Assembly (NCBI GenBank): GCA_017995875.1
Contig: JAGOIB010000110.1
Coordinates: 1-7,060, forward strand
Source: Saprospiraceae bacterium
Lineage (GTDB): Bacteria > Bacteroidota > Bacteroidia > Chitinophagales > Saprospiraceae
Reading direction: 5' to 3'
DNA: 7,060 bases
In this document: one piece after another, positions 1-6,512 of the stretch
How positions within the stretch are numbered: position 1 is the stretch's first letter
Layout: every line of letters starts with the position of its first letter
Notes under the pieces: generated by a model
Databases searched by the model: none
Told to the model about the DNA's origin: nothing
What the model saw: the letters and a program-made list of their open reading frames with translations, nothing else
Program-made: the position numbers and the translations under genes

Positions 1-220
1 ATCTGTCCGAAAAATGATATCCATCTTTCGTCAAATACTTGTACCATATTCCCTGGTCAATGCGTTTTGCACGAAAGCCTTCATCCAGGCTTTCTATCCG
101 AAGTGTAATATTGTTACGGTCGTTTCGCCAAAGGCCATCCAGATGGTTGGCTCGAACAGGTACCGCTAAAAGTAGGAGAGCAGAGAGTACAGCTGTTGAA
201 AATAGATTGCGATTTTTCAT
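1..220 (-). CDS. Small exported protein of unknown function (N-terminal part only)
   Basis: Reading leftward from an ATG at 218-220, the frame stays open to the window edge for 73 codons, so the C-terminus is missing. The protein begins MKNRNLFSTAVLSALLLLAV and continues PVRANHLDG, a clear signal peptide: basic n-region, hydrophobic core at about residues 8-20, and likely signal peptidase I cleavage after VRA (about residue 24). No lipobox cysteine is visible, so a periplasmic or secreted product is more likely than a lipoprotein. The mature start (DGLWRNDRNNITLRIESLD) is rich in aromatic and charged residues, as in small beta-rich extracytoplasmic domains, but I recognise no family. It lies 99 bases downstream of the PBP1A gene on the same strand and may be co-transcribed; no good TAnnTTTG box was seen in the gap. 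No Shine-Dalgarno precedes the start. That it is a real gene is fairly sure because of the signal peptide; its function is unknown. Confidence 0.75.
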   Translation of the reverse strand, partial: MKNRNLFSTAVLSALLLLAVPVRANHLDGLWRNDRNNITLRIESLDEGFRAKRIDQGIWYKYLTKDGYHFSDR

Positions 221-319
221 AGCATATGTAGTTTGTAATAAGGACGCTACACAGCGATGAAATTCTGTTAAAGCAATGTTTGGACTTTGTTAAATTTTAA
301 TCAAATGCTGCAGCGTTTG

Positions 320-2740
320 TTATTGCTGTTCTTGTTCTTCCTTTTTTCCAAAAATATTCTCTATCAGTTTTCCGATAGCACTTCTTCGTTCAGCCTTTAG
401 CACAAATTTTCTTTGACCTACATATGTTGAATCACGGGGCATCGAAGGATCGACACCCAATTCTTCAAGCTCAGATTCCTCCATCGTAAAAGGACAATCA
501 TTGATCCATTTGTATTCTTCAGGCCACCAGGAATTGAAATAAGCATCATAGGTCGAATCAGCCTGTAGTTTTTTTACAAACTCACCCCAGATCGGAAGAG
601 CGGTCTTTGATCCCATTCCATCTCTAAGTGATTTGAAACTGACCCGCCGGTCAAAACATCCAACCCATGTACCTGCAAGGAATTTTGGCGTATAACCGAT
701 AAATAATCCATCAGAATGAAATTGTGAAGTCCCGGTTTTGCCTGCAAATGCTCCCCGGATATCAAACTCAGGATATCGGATATGTGATGCCGTTCCACGA
801 TCTACAACATTGGCCAGCATCTGGTTGATGATGCCACAAGTTTCAGGTGTGAATACGCCGGTAGTCGCAGGTGGCTTAAATTCTTCCAGTATGGTCCCAT
901 CCTGATCCTCTATCCTGGTAATGAAGTAATATGGACGGTGATTGCCTTTGTTAAGAAAAGTAGTATAGGCACTTACCAATTCCATCAGGGTGACTTCTGC
1001 GGTACCAAGAGCTACGGAAGGAATTCGTTTTATTTCACCCTTCATACCCATGCGCCTTGCTTTCTGGATGACGTTGTCTATTCCGGCATCAAGGATGACC
1101 TGGACAGCAATAGTGTTTATACTTTTTGCCAAAGCCCCATTGAGCGAATAGATGCCTTCATAGAGGCCATCTGCATTACCCGGAGACCAGCCGTCAAATT
1201 CAGGATAGGCAATTCGTCTGTTCGCGTAATATGTGCAAGGGTCCATTCCCTGGTCGATAGCGGTAGCATATACGAAAGGCTTGAAAGATGATCCGGGATG
1301 ACGCTCTGTCAACGCGTAATCAATGTTGAATTGTTCGGCGTCATTTCCACCTACCCAGGTCATGACGCCTCCTGTTTTAGGATCAATGGCGACCACCGCG
1401 CCTTGCAATGTTTTCAACGAATGCTTTATGCTATCGAGAGGGGATGCCAGGGTGTCTTTCATGCCTTCCCATGTCCACCACTTCATAGGCAGTACCTGAT
1501 TCATCGAGTCAACGATTTGTTCAGGGGATAGTCCTTTTGCCTGAAGGGCGACATACCTGTCAGATCGTTCCATGGCATCTTTCAGCGGAGCATTGTAAGG
1601 CAACCAATCATTAAATTGCTTGTCAAAGCTTGCCTGTAACCTGGTCATGTGAATGCGTAATGCTTCCTCTGCGTATTGCTGCATGCCGAAATCAATGGTG
1701 GTATAAATTCTTAGGCCATCAGTACTAAGGTTATAGGGTTGTCCATCCGGTTTGGTGTGTTTCTCGCACCAATCGAGAAGGATAGGGCGCAAGTGATTTC
1801 TGAAATAAAGTGCGATACCTTCCGAATCAGTGTTGCGTTGATACGAAAGGTTCAATGGCAACTTGCTTAATGAATCATACGTCAGTGAGTCTATCACACC
1901 ATTCACTTTCATCTGATTGAGGACCACATTCCTTCTGTTAATGGCGCGTTCGGGATTGTTGTTTGGATTGTAGTAGCCGGTTGCTTTCAACAGGCCAACC
2001 AACATGGCGCATTCTTCAATCGTAAGGAGATCAGCAGTTTTTGAATAGTATCTGTCGGCTGCTGCATCCAGGCCGAAAATATTTTCTCCGAAGGGAACAG
2101 TGTTGATATAAAATGTCAACAGGTCTTCTTTGGAATATACAGCCTCAAGGCGGGAAGCAATGATAAATTCTCTGTACTTATTGATCAGCATTGAACCAAT
2201 GAGATAATCCTGCCTCGGAAATAAATTTTTAGCAAGTTGTTGAGATAGTGTACTTCCACCTCCTGCACTTTCCTGGCCCAATAGAAGGCGTTTCACAAGG
2301 ACACGCATCCAACTTCTAAAATCGATACCTGTATGTGTCCAGAACCTGGAATCCTCTGTGGCTATCAGGGATGTCATAAATGCCGGAGGGATATCTTCAA
2401 ACTTTAGGGTATTCCTGTTCTTTGTATAGTACTTGCCCATCAGCTTTCCATCGGCGCTATATATTTTAGATGCTTCTGGTTGCCTGATACCAAGCAAAGT
2501 TTTTTTACCGGGGACAGATCCAAAAGCACCAATCCAGGTGAGCAGGAACAATAGCACGAACAATGAAATAATGGCGCCAATAAAATATAAACCTTGTTTG
2601 AACCAGGTGCGACGTTGCTTTGGATCTTTGATCCCGGAAAGAATTCTCTTTGGTAGTGTAACAAGGTATTGGAAAATCTTCCCTGGCAAAGCGGCTAAAT
2701 ACGCCAGGATGGATTTCATATTTATATCAGATAAATTCAT
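320..2740 (-). CDS. mrcA: Penicillin-binding protein 1A, bifunctional transglycosylase/transpeptidase
   Basis: Class A PBP of 806 residues that polymerises lipid II into glycan strands and cross-links the peptides, anchored in the inner membrane with both enzyme domains in the periplasm. A basic cytoplasmic tail (about 1-50) is followed by one membrane span (about 51-73). The glycosyltransferase family 51 domain shows ATEDSRFWTHTGID (catalytic Glu129), GGSTLSQQLAKNLF (161-174) and KYREFIIASRLEAVYSK (188-204, second Glu191). The transpeptidase domain (about 445-720) has all three motifs: SSFK with nucleophile Ser484 and Lys487, SIN (540-542) and KTGT (668-671). The linker at about 350-445 contains a Trp-rich, helical-looking insert of the kind usual in Bacteroidota PBP1A. 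A charged tail follows and ends EEQEQQ. All catalytic residues are present and the length is normal. The start MNLSDINMKS is the first ATG; Met8 is an alternative. It is divergent from the M48 gene, with a possible -7 box 122 bases upstream. Confidence 0.96.
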   Translation of the reverse strand: MNLSDINMKSILAYLAALPGKIFQYLVTLPKRILSGIKDPKQRRTWFKQGLYFIGAIISLFVLLFLLTWIGAFGSVPGKKTLLGIRQPEASKIYSADGKLMGKYYTKNRNTLKFEDIPPAFMTSLIATEDSRFWTHTGIDFRSWMRVLVKRLLLGQESAGGGSTLSQQLAKNLFPRQDYLIGSMLINKYREFIIASRLEAVYSKEDLLTFYINTVPFGENIFGLDAAADRYYSKTADLLTIEECAMLVGLLKATGYYNPNNNPERAINRRNVVLNQMKVNGVIDSLTYDSLSKLPLNLSYQRNTDSEGIALYFRNHLRPILLDWCEKHTKPDGQPYNLSTDGLRIYTTIDFGMQQYAEEALRIHMTRLQASFDKQFNDWLPYNAPLKDAMERSDRYVALQAKGLSPEQIVDSMNQVLPMKWWTWEGMKDTLASPLDSIKHSLKTLQGAVVAIDPKTGGVMTWVGGNDAEQFNIDYALTERHPGSSFKPFVYATAIDQGMDPCTYYANRRIAYPEFDGWSPGNADGLYEGIYSLNGALAKSINTIAVQVILDAGIDNVIQKARRMGMKGEIKRIPSVALGTAEVTLMELVSAYTTFLNKGNHRPYYFITRIEDQDGTILEEFKPPATTGVFTPETCGIINQMLANVVDRGTASHIRYPEFDIRGAFAGKTGTSQFHSDGLFIGYTPKFLAGTWVGCFDRRVSFKSLRDGMGSKTALPIWGEFVKKLQADSTYDAYFNSWWPEEYKWINDCPFTMEESELEELGVDPSMPRDSTYVGQRKFVLKAERRSAIGKLIENIFGKKEEQEQQ

Positions 2741-3100
2741 GGGAATAAGGAACAGGAGCCTTTATGGCAAGGTCAGGTTAGCGATATATAGATCGGAGTT
2801 ACTTCCATGTCGTTTTGATTCTCCAACTTGCTTTTTATAGGTTCGGTTTCAGATCGTTGATCAAAAGTAAACAAATCACCCTGATGATGCTTTTGGCTAT
2901 CCATAGTGCAAATTGGTAATTAATTTGAATATCCGGAATCTGTTGGGGAAAGAAGTAAAACGTTGTTTATAGAGCAATTCGTGTGGAATATCCCAGCAAT
3001 ATAAAAACCATAAAATCCTGAATCGCAGAACAATAAATGCCTCATGGGGTTAAGTTAAAAGGTACTGAATCCCTAATAACCCTTAAACCATCACTTCATT
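2741..3100. other. Divergent intergenic region between PBP1A and M48 genes
   Basis: These 360 bases contain no open frame with coding character. They must hold the promoters of both flanking genes. For the leftward gene there is a -7 match at 2862-2869. For the rightward gene the best candidate is weak: TTTG at 2892-2895 followed by TAATTTG at 2921-2927, where one base is missing between TA and TTTG and the spacer is 25 bases. Near the M48 start, GGGTTA (3047-3052) can pair with TAACCC (3077-3082) around a 24-base loop; this could be a leader hairpin but is short enough to be chance. I see no repeats or other structure. Confidence 0.6.
2862..2869 (-). promoter_or_regulatory. Candidate -7 box for the PBP1A gene
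   Basis: On the minus strand the sequence reads TACTTTTG, an exact match to the Bacteroidota primary sigma -7 consensus TAnnTTTG. Transcription would start near 2855 and give a leader of about 115 bases. No TTTG lies at the usual 19-21 base spacing upstream (the nearest full one is 39 bases away), so only half of the promoter is supported. Confidence 0.4.
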
Positions 3101-4570
3101 ATGCATCTATTTTCAAAAAAATACAGCTTCCGGTTAGCCGCTTTCTTAGTGGTGGTAACTTTTATGGGTTGTGTGATTAACCCAGTAACCGGCAAAAAGG
3201 AAATTGCCCTGATGTCTGAGCAACAGGAAATTGCACTCGGTGCTGAATCGGATCCACAGATTATTGCAGAATTTGGACTATATGATAACCCTGCATTTCA
3301 GGCATTTATCAATTCCCATGGGCAGGAAATGGTTAAGATCTCTCATCGTCCGAATATAAAGTACCAGTTTAAAATACTTGACTCTCCTGTTGTCAATGCA
3401 TTTGCTGTTCCTGGAGGTTACGTCTACTTTACAAGGGGGATCATGGCTTATTTTAATAATGAGGCAGCTTTTATGGGCGTATTGGGCCATGAGATTGGCC
3501 ATATAACGCATCGACATTCTGTCGAGCAATATTCAAAAAGTACCATAGCCAATGTCCTTTTAATGGGGGGATTGATTGTATCTAAGGAATTGAGGCCATT
3601 TGCTAATGAAGCCCAATCCGCTATGCAATTGCTTTTCCTGAAATATAGCAGAACCAACGAAACCCAATCTGATGCCCTGGGTGCTGAGTACTCAACCAAG
3701 ATAGGCTATGATGCAAAGGAAATGGCTGATTTCTTTCAGACATTAAATTCATTAAGTGATTCAGGAGATGGAAAAATTCCAACCTTTTTATCCACTCACC
3801 CTGACCCTTTGGATCGATATGAAAATGTGAATAACCTGGCAACCGAATGGCAAGCCAAAGTGGCAACACCGCCTTACAAAGTTAATGGAGATGCCTATTT
3901 GAAGATGATTGATGGTATTGTCTATGGTGAAGATCCACGCCAGGGATATGTCGAAACTGGTGTTTTTTATCATCCCGAATTAAAATTCCAATTTCCTGTT
4001 CCTTCCGGCTGGGATTTAGTCAATAGCCCTGCGCAGGTCCAAATGGTCCCGTCAGATGGGAAGGCACTTTTAATTTTCACCCTTGCTGAAGGGGATAATT
4101 TGCAATCCGCGGCTTCTGCGACGGCCTCACAACTTCAACTGACGGTGAAAAGCAGCAGGCAGCTTACAGTGCATGGTTTGCAGGCATTGGAGGTGATGTC
4201 TGAGCAAGTAAGTGATGACCCTTCAACGGGTGAGCAAAGTGTCATAAAAGTCAAAAGTATGTATATCAAGATGGCAAACAATATTTATGTTTTTCATGGG
4301 GTCTCCACACCAGCTGATTTTTCAACGTATGAGTCTGCGATTGATAAAACCATGGTAGGTTTTAATGAATTGAAGGACCAGAATAAAATAAACGTTCGGC
4401 CGGAAAAGATCAAAGTGGTTCCTGTCAAGGCTGAAGGAACTCTTGGACAGGCATTACTAGCCTACAATATACCGACCACACGCCACCGGGAATTGGGCAT
4501 TGTCAATGGGATGGATATAACAGATAAGGTACAGTCCGGTAAGCTGATAAAAATTGTCGTCAAGAATTAA
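3101..4570 (+). CDS. M48 family zinc metalloprotease, lipoprotein
   Basis: A 489-residue protein. Residues 1-24 form a lipoprotein signal: basic start, hydrophobic run AAFLVVVTFMG, then Cys24 as the lipidation site, so the mature enzyme should be membrane-anchored in the envelope. The peptidase domain (about 35-250) has the zinc motif HEIGH (His130, Glu131, His134), a third ligand in SRTNETQSD (Glu187, with Asp191 following), and the family's THPDPLDR (232-239). These fit the BepA/YfgC-like and Loi-type M48 enzymes that degrade or rescue misfolded envelope proteins. After the protease, residues about 285-425 form a second domain starting with HPELKFQFPVPSGWDL. The last 45 residues (TLGQALLAYNIPTT to KIVVKN) resemble the short C-terminal module found in many longer M48 lipoproteins. 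The start is supported by the signal peptide; no Shine-Dalgarno precedes it. It seems monocistronic, since rpsU downstream has its own promoter. The substrate is not known. Confidence 0.93.
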   Translation: MHLFSKKYSFRLAAFLVVVTFMGCVINPVTGKKEIALMSEQQEIALGAESDPQIIAEFGLYDNPAFQAFINSHGQEMVKISHRPNIKYQFKILDSPVVNAFAVPGGYVYFTRGIMAYFNNEAAFMGVLGHEIGHITHRHSVEQYSKSTIANVLLMGGLIVSKELRPFANEAQSAMQLLFLKYSRTNETQSDALGAEYSTKIGYDAKEMADFFQTLNSLSDSGDGKIPTFLSTHPDPLDRYENVNNLATEWQAKVATPPYKVNGDAYLKMIDGIVYGEDPRQGYVETGVFYHPELKFQFPVPSGWDLVNSPAQVQMVPSDGKALLIFTLAEGDNLQSAASATASQLQLTVKSSRQLTVHGLQALEVMSEQVSDDPSTGEQSVIKVKSMYIKMANNIYVFHGVSTPADFSTYESAIDKTMVGFNELKDQNKINVRPEKIKVVPVKAEGTLGQALLAYNIPTTRHRELGIVNGMDITDKVQSGKLIKIVVKN

Positions 4571-4590
4571 TCCCTGCTCCGAAGGGTTAA
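4567..4590 (+). terminator. Weak hairpin at the 3' end of the M48 gene
   Basis: TTAA-T-CCC (4567-4574) can pair with GGGTTAA (4584-4590), leaving one bulged T and a 9-base loop; the stem includes the stop codon. Only a short T run (TTT) follows, so this is at best a weak or factor-assisted terminator. Confidence 0.25.
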
Positions 4591-4618
4591 TTTGGCTAAA
4601 AAGAAGAAAAGTTGCCCT

Positions 4619-4650
4619 CTTGGTTATTTCGATGAAGAATCTTACCTTTG
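4619..4650 (+). promoter_or_regulatory. Bacteroidota-type promoter of rpsU
   Basis: CTTG at 4619-4622 (one mismatch to the -33 TTTG) is followed after exactly 20 bases by TACCTTTG at 4643-4650, a perfect TAnnTTTG -7 box. The predicted start is near 4655, giving a leader of only about 22 bases before the rpsU ATG. It is the best-formed promoter in the window and fits strong, independent expression of a ribosomal protein. Confidence 0.75.
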
Positions 4651-4676
4651 CCCCGCTAAAAATTTAAGTCTACAGC

Positions 4677-4865
4677 ATGCTGATTATCGAAGTAAAAGAA
4701 ACCGAATCAATTGATCGTGCCCTTAAGCGGTACAAACGTAAGGTTCAAAATGTGAGACTCATCCAGGAGTTACGTCGCCGCAAGGAGTTTGTAAAGCCTT
4801 CTGTGGTACGCCGGAATGAGGTTTTGAAAGCTGTCTATAAGACAAAGAAGCAGGCTGAGGTTTAG
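4677..4865 (+). CDS. rpsU: 30S ribosomal protein bS21
   Basis: A 62-residue, strongly basic protein of the usual length for bS21. It starts MLIIEVKETESIDRALKRYK and contains the family core with ELRRRKEFVKPSVVRRNEVLKAVYK. bS21 is the last protein added to the small subunit and sits on the platform near the 3' end of 16S rRNA. Tyr54 (in AVYKTK) is present; in Flavobacterium johnsoniae the bS21 C-terminal region with a tyrosine at this place helps bury the anti-Shine-Dalgarno tail together with bS18 and bS6. The gene has its own promoter and a leader of about 22 bases that contains no AGGAGG-like sequence. Its neighbours are not other ribosomal genes, and no xerC-like gene, a frequent partner in this phylum, is next to it. 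CACC-TTA-GGTG (4888-4898) downstream could form a small hairpin but lacks a T run. Confidence 0.97.
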   Translation: MLIIEVKETESIDRALKRYKRKVQNVRLIQELRRRKEFVKPSVVRRNEVLKAVYKTKKQAEV

Positions 4866-4949
4866 ATCCTGATCACTTCATACTGAGCACCTTAGGTGAA
4901 CAGGAGCAACGAATACAATTATATCCCAATCCTTTTTGTTATTGCGGTA

Positions 4950-4988
4950 TTTGACATACGTGTCTGATATCGAATAAGAGTACATTTG
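4950..4988 (+). promoter_or_regulatory. Candidate promoter of tRNA-Leu
   Basis: TACATTTG at 4981-4988 is a perfect TAnnTTTG -7 box ending 10 bases before the mature tRNA 5' end, leaving a 5' leader of only a few bases. The nearest upstream TTTG is at 4950-4953 (within TTTGACA), but the 27-base spacer is longer than the usual 19-21, so the -33 element is uncertain. Confidence 0.6.
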
Positions 4989-4998
4989 CAGCGTACCT

Positions 4999-5087
4999 GC
5001 CCGGGTGGTGAAACAGGTAGACACGCAGGACTTAAAATCCTGTGGCCCGAAAGGGCCGTGCCGGTTCGATTCCGGCTCCGGGTACCA
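4999..5087 (+). tRNA. tRNA-Leu, anticodon UAA
   Basis: An 89-base class II tRNA. The acceptor stem GCCCGGG (4999-5005) pairs with TCCGGGT (5077-5083), with G-U pairs at both ends, as in the 1-72 pair of Escherichia coli tRNA-Leu(UAA). The anticodon stem CAGGA/TCCTG encloses the loop CTTAAAA, placing the anticodon TAA at 5033-5035, which reads UUA and UUG codons. The long variable arm, diagnostic for Leu or Ser, is GGCCC-GAAA-GGGCC (5044-5057). The T arm is GCCGG-TTCGATT-CCGGC. The discriminator is A, and CCA is encoded (5085-5087). It is the only RNA gene on this strand here. Confidence 0.97.
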
Positions 5088-5400
5088 TCTTCAGAGAATT
5101 TCATTAGAGACCGCCAAATTGTTCGGGTTAAAGGCAAAGAGCCTGCGACCATCAACTCCCATCCCAATAGGGCGTCTCTGTAAGGATCATTAGGGGTTTT
5201 TGGCCTTGCAGATCCAAGATGTTTATGGCAGAAGGAATTGAGCAGGCTCTTTTTTCTTAAAATGAAATACTTTTCCAGCTTTCTACGGCAAGTCATTCCC
5301 ACGTTTACCTCATTTTTCAAAAGATTTACGAACAGGACCTGTTGGTTTACACAGAGTCGATATTCGACGTATAATTTTGCTGTAAATCAGTATTTTTTAT
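5088..5400. other. Intergenic region after tRNA-Leu; no convincing gene
   Basis: No open frame here has coding character. Three weak features are visible. First, AGAGACCGCC (5106-5115) can pair with GGCGTCTCT (5171-5179) with one bulged C, enclosing a small hairpin AGGC-AAAGA-GCCT (5132-5144). Second, GAG-CAGG-CTC followed by six T (5240-5255) might be a weak tRNA terminator, although its stem is only three pairs. Third, the promoter of the next gene occupies 5346-5379. I see no tRNA remnant, attachment-site duplication or repeat. Confidence 0.55.
5346..5379 (+). promoter_or_regulatory. Candidate promoter of the phosphoesterase gene
   Basis: TAATTTTG at 5372-5379 matches the -7 consensus TAnnTTTG exactly. 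TTTA at 5346-5349 lies 22 bases upstream and could serve as the -33 element with one mismatch. The leader would be about 15 bases. A perfect inverted repeat GTCGA-TAT-TCGAC (5356-5368) lies between the two boxes and could be an operator, though it is short. Confidence 0.5.
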
Positions 5401-6237
5401 ATGAAGAAAGTTCTTGATATATGTGTCATTTCAGATCTTCACCTGGGTACATATGGCTGCAGAGCAGAAGAATTGCTCAGGTATCTTCAACATATTGAAC
5501 CGGCCAGATTAATCCTAAACGGGGATATCATTGATGCATGGCAGTTTAAGAAAAAATACTTCCCCGCCACACATTGGGAAGTGATAGAGCGAATCCTTGA
5601 GATGGCCAACACAGGCACAATCGTTTATTACTTAACCGGAAATCATGACGATATCCTCAGGCGGTTTGATTCTTTGGACTTGGGGAATATTCGTTTGCGT
5701 CATCAACTTGAACTGCGGATTCACAATAAATCCTATTGGTTTTTTCATGGGGATGTTTTTGATGCATCTGTACTTATTTCTCCTTTCCTGGCTTCGCTAG
5801 GGGGCAAAGGCTATGATTGGCTTATCAGGATCAATGCATTCATTAATGGGTGGAGGGTGCGTGTTGGACTTCCAAAGATTTCTTTCGCCCATAGAGTGAA
5901 GCGCTCGGTAAAGCATGCAGTGAAATTTGTTTCGGACTTTGAAAAACACTCTATCCGAATGGGATTGAGGAAAGGAGTGGATGTCGTGGTATGCGGCCAC
6001 ATCCATCAACCACTGATAGAGAAAGTGGAAAATGAAGAAGGATCTATCATGTATATGAATTCAGGTGACTGGATCGAAAACATGACAGCGCTCGAATTTG
6101 TCAACAGCAAATGGACGCTCTTTCAGTATGGCACAGGAGAAGATGCAGTGTTGGATGAATATCTGACGCAACTGGAACAGGATCAATATATTTTTCCGGG
6201 TACGAAGAAGGAAAAGGAGAAGGATCTGGATTTCTAA
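5401..6237 (+). CDS. Calcineurin-like phosphoesterase, LpxH-like (possible UDP-2,3-diacylglucosamine diphosphatase)
   Basis: A 278-residue two-metal phosphoesterase with every core motif: SDLHLG (Asp12, His14), GDIIDAW (Asp42), GNHDD (Asn81, His82), HGD (His116) and GHIH (His200, His202). Between HGD and GHIH (about 120-195) lies an Arg/Lys-rich helical cap that fits membrane-surface or lipid substrates, as in LpxH, which cleaves UDP-2,3-diacylglucosamine to lipid X on the cytoplasmic face of the inner membrane. There is no signal peptide, so the protein is cytoplasmic. The long form with CGHIHQP and NSGDWIENMTALE belongs to the LpxH-like group usually annotated as this diphosphatase. Classical LpxH has GNRD where this protein has GNHD, so the lipid A role is inferred rather than shown. 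The C-terminal tail (about 265-278) is highly charged. The gene starts at the first ATG after an AT-rich leader without a Shine-Dalgarno, and ends with tandem stops TAATAA. Confidence 0.88.
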   Translation: MKKVLDICVISDLHLGTYGCRAEELLRYLQHIEPARLILNGDIIDAWQFKKKYFPATHWEVIERILEMANTGTIVYYLTGNHDDILRRFDSLDLGNIRLRHQLELRIHNKSYWFFHGDVFDASVLISPFLASLGGKGYDWLIRINAFINGWRVRVGLPKISFAHRVKRSVKHAVKFVSDFEKHSIRMGLRKGVDVVVCGHIHQPLIEKVENEEGSIMYMNSGDWIENMTALEFVNSKWTLFQYGTGEDAVLDEYLTQLEQDQYIFPGTKKEKEKDLDF

Positions 6238-6238
6238 T

Positions 6239-6268
6239 AAAAAAGCCCTGAAAAAAATTCCAGGGCTT
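6239..6268 (-). terminator. Intrinsic terminator of tRNA-Gly, at the end of the phosphoesterase gene
   Basis: AAGCCCTG (6243-6250) and CAGGGCTT (6261-6268) form an 8-pair stem with a 10-base A/T-rich loop. Read on the minus strand the stem runs into a stretch of six T and then ATTA, the classic intrinsic terminator form, placed five bases after the tRNA-Gly 3' end. On the plus strand only TTCT follows, so termination of the phosphoesterase mRNA here is possible but weaker. The T stretch runs up to the phosphoesterase tandem stop codons, a compact convergent arrangement. Confidence 0.85.
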
Positions 6269-6273
6269 CTGTG

Positions 6274-6346
<73 letters not shown>

Positions 6347-6362
6347 AGGTAATTTCGGAGTG

Positions 6363-6370
6363 CAAATATA
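6363..6370 (-). promoter_or_regulatory. Candidate -7 box for tRNA-Gly
   Basis: On the minus strand the sequence reads TATATTTG, a perfect TAnnTTTG -7 box, 16 bases upstream of the mature tRNA 5' end; transcription would start near 6357. No TTTG stands at the usual spacing further upstream, so the -33 element is not identified. Confidence 0.55.
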
Positions 6371-6512
6371 CATTTTTTATAATTTCATCCTCTCTGAAAA
6401 GCCCTAATAATCAATATACCTGTAAAAACGCACGGAGATTCCTGTAACCCGCTTATAATCAGTACCTTTCCGTCTCCCAAAACTATATTTATTGTATTGA
6501 TTTACAACACGA

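Noticed and set aside
39..260. Plus-strand open frame of 73 codons
   Set aside because: Antisense to the minus-strand frame that begins with a good signal peptide; its own translation is Arg/Ser-rich, as typical for shadow frames.
938..1531. Two plus-strand open frames (938-1291 and 1298-1531)
   Set aside because: They lie antisense inside the PBP1A gene, whose minus-strand frame has all catalytic motifs; the antisense translations show no domain or signal.
2433..2840. Plus-strand open frame of 135 codons overlapping the PBP1A start
   Set aside because: Mostly antisense to the PBP1A N-terminus, with no recognisable domain and no promoter or start context.
4888..4898. Palindrome CACC-TTA-GGTG after rpsU as a terminator
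   Set aside because: A four-pair stem with no T run on either side; too weak to call.
4919..5320. Open frames across the tRNA-Leu gene (minus 4919-5320, plus 4986-5183 and 5005-5193)
   Set aside because: They translate a clear tRNA gene and its flanks; no protein-like composition or initiation signals.
5087..5400. Integration (attachment) site at the 3' end of tRNA-Leu
   Set aside because: No repeat of the tRNA 3' end and no integrase or mobile gene in the window.
5263..5418. Short plus-strand frame starting MKYFSSFLRQV, about 51 codons
   Set aside because: It runs through the promoter of the phosphoesterase gene and into its coding sequence in another frame, with no supporting features.
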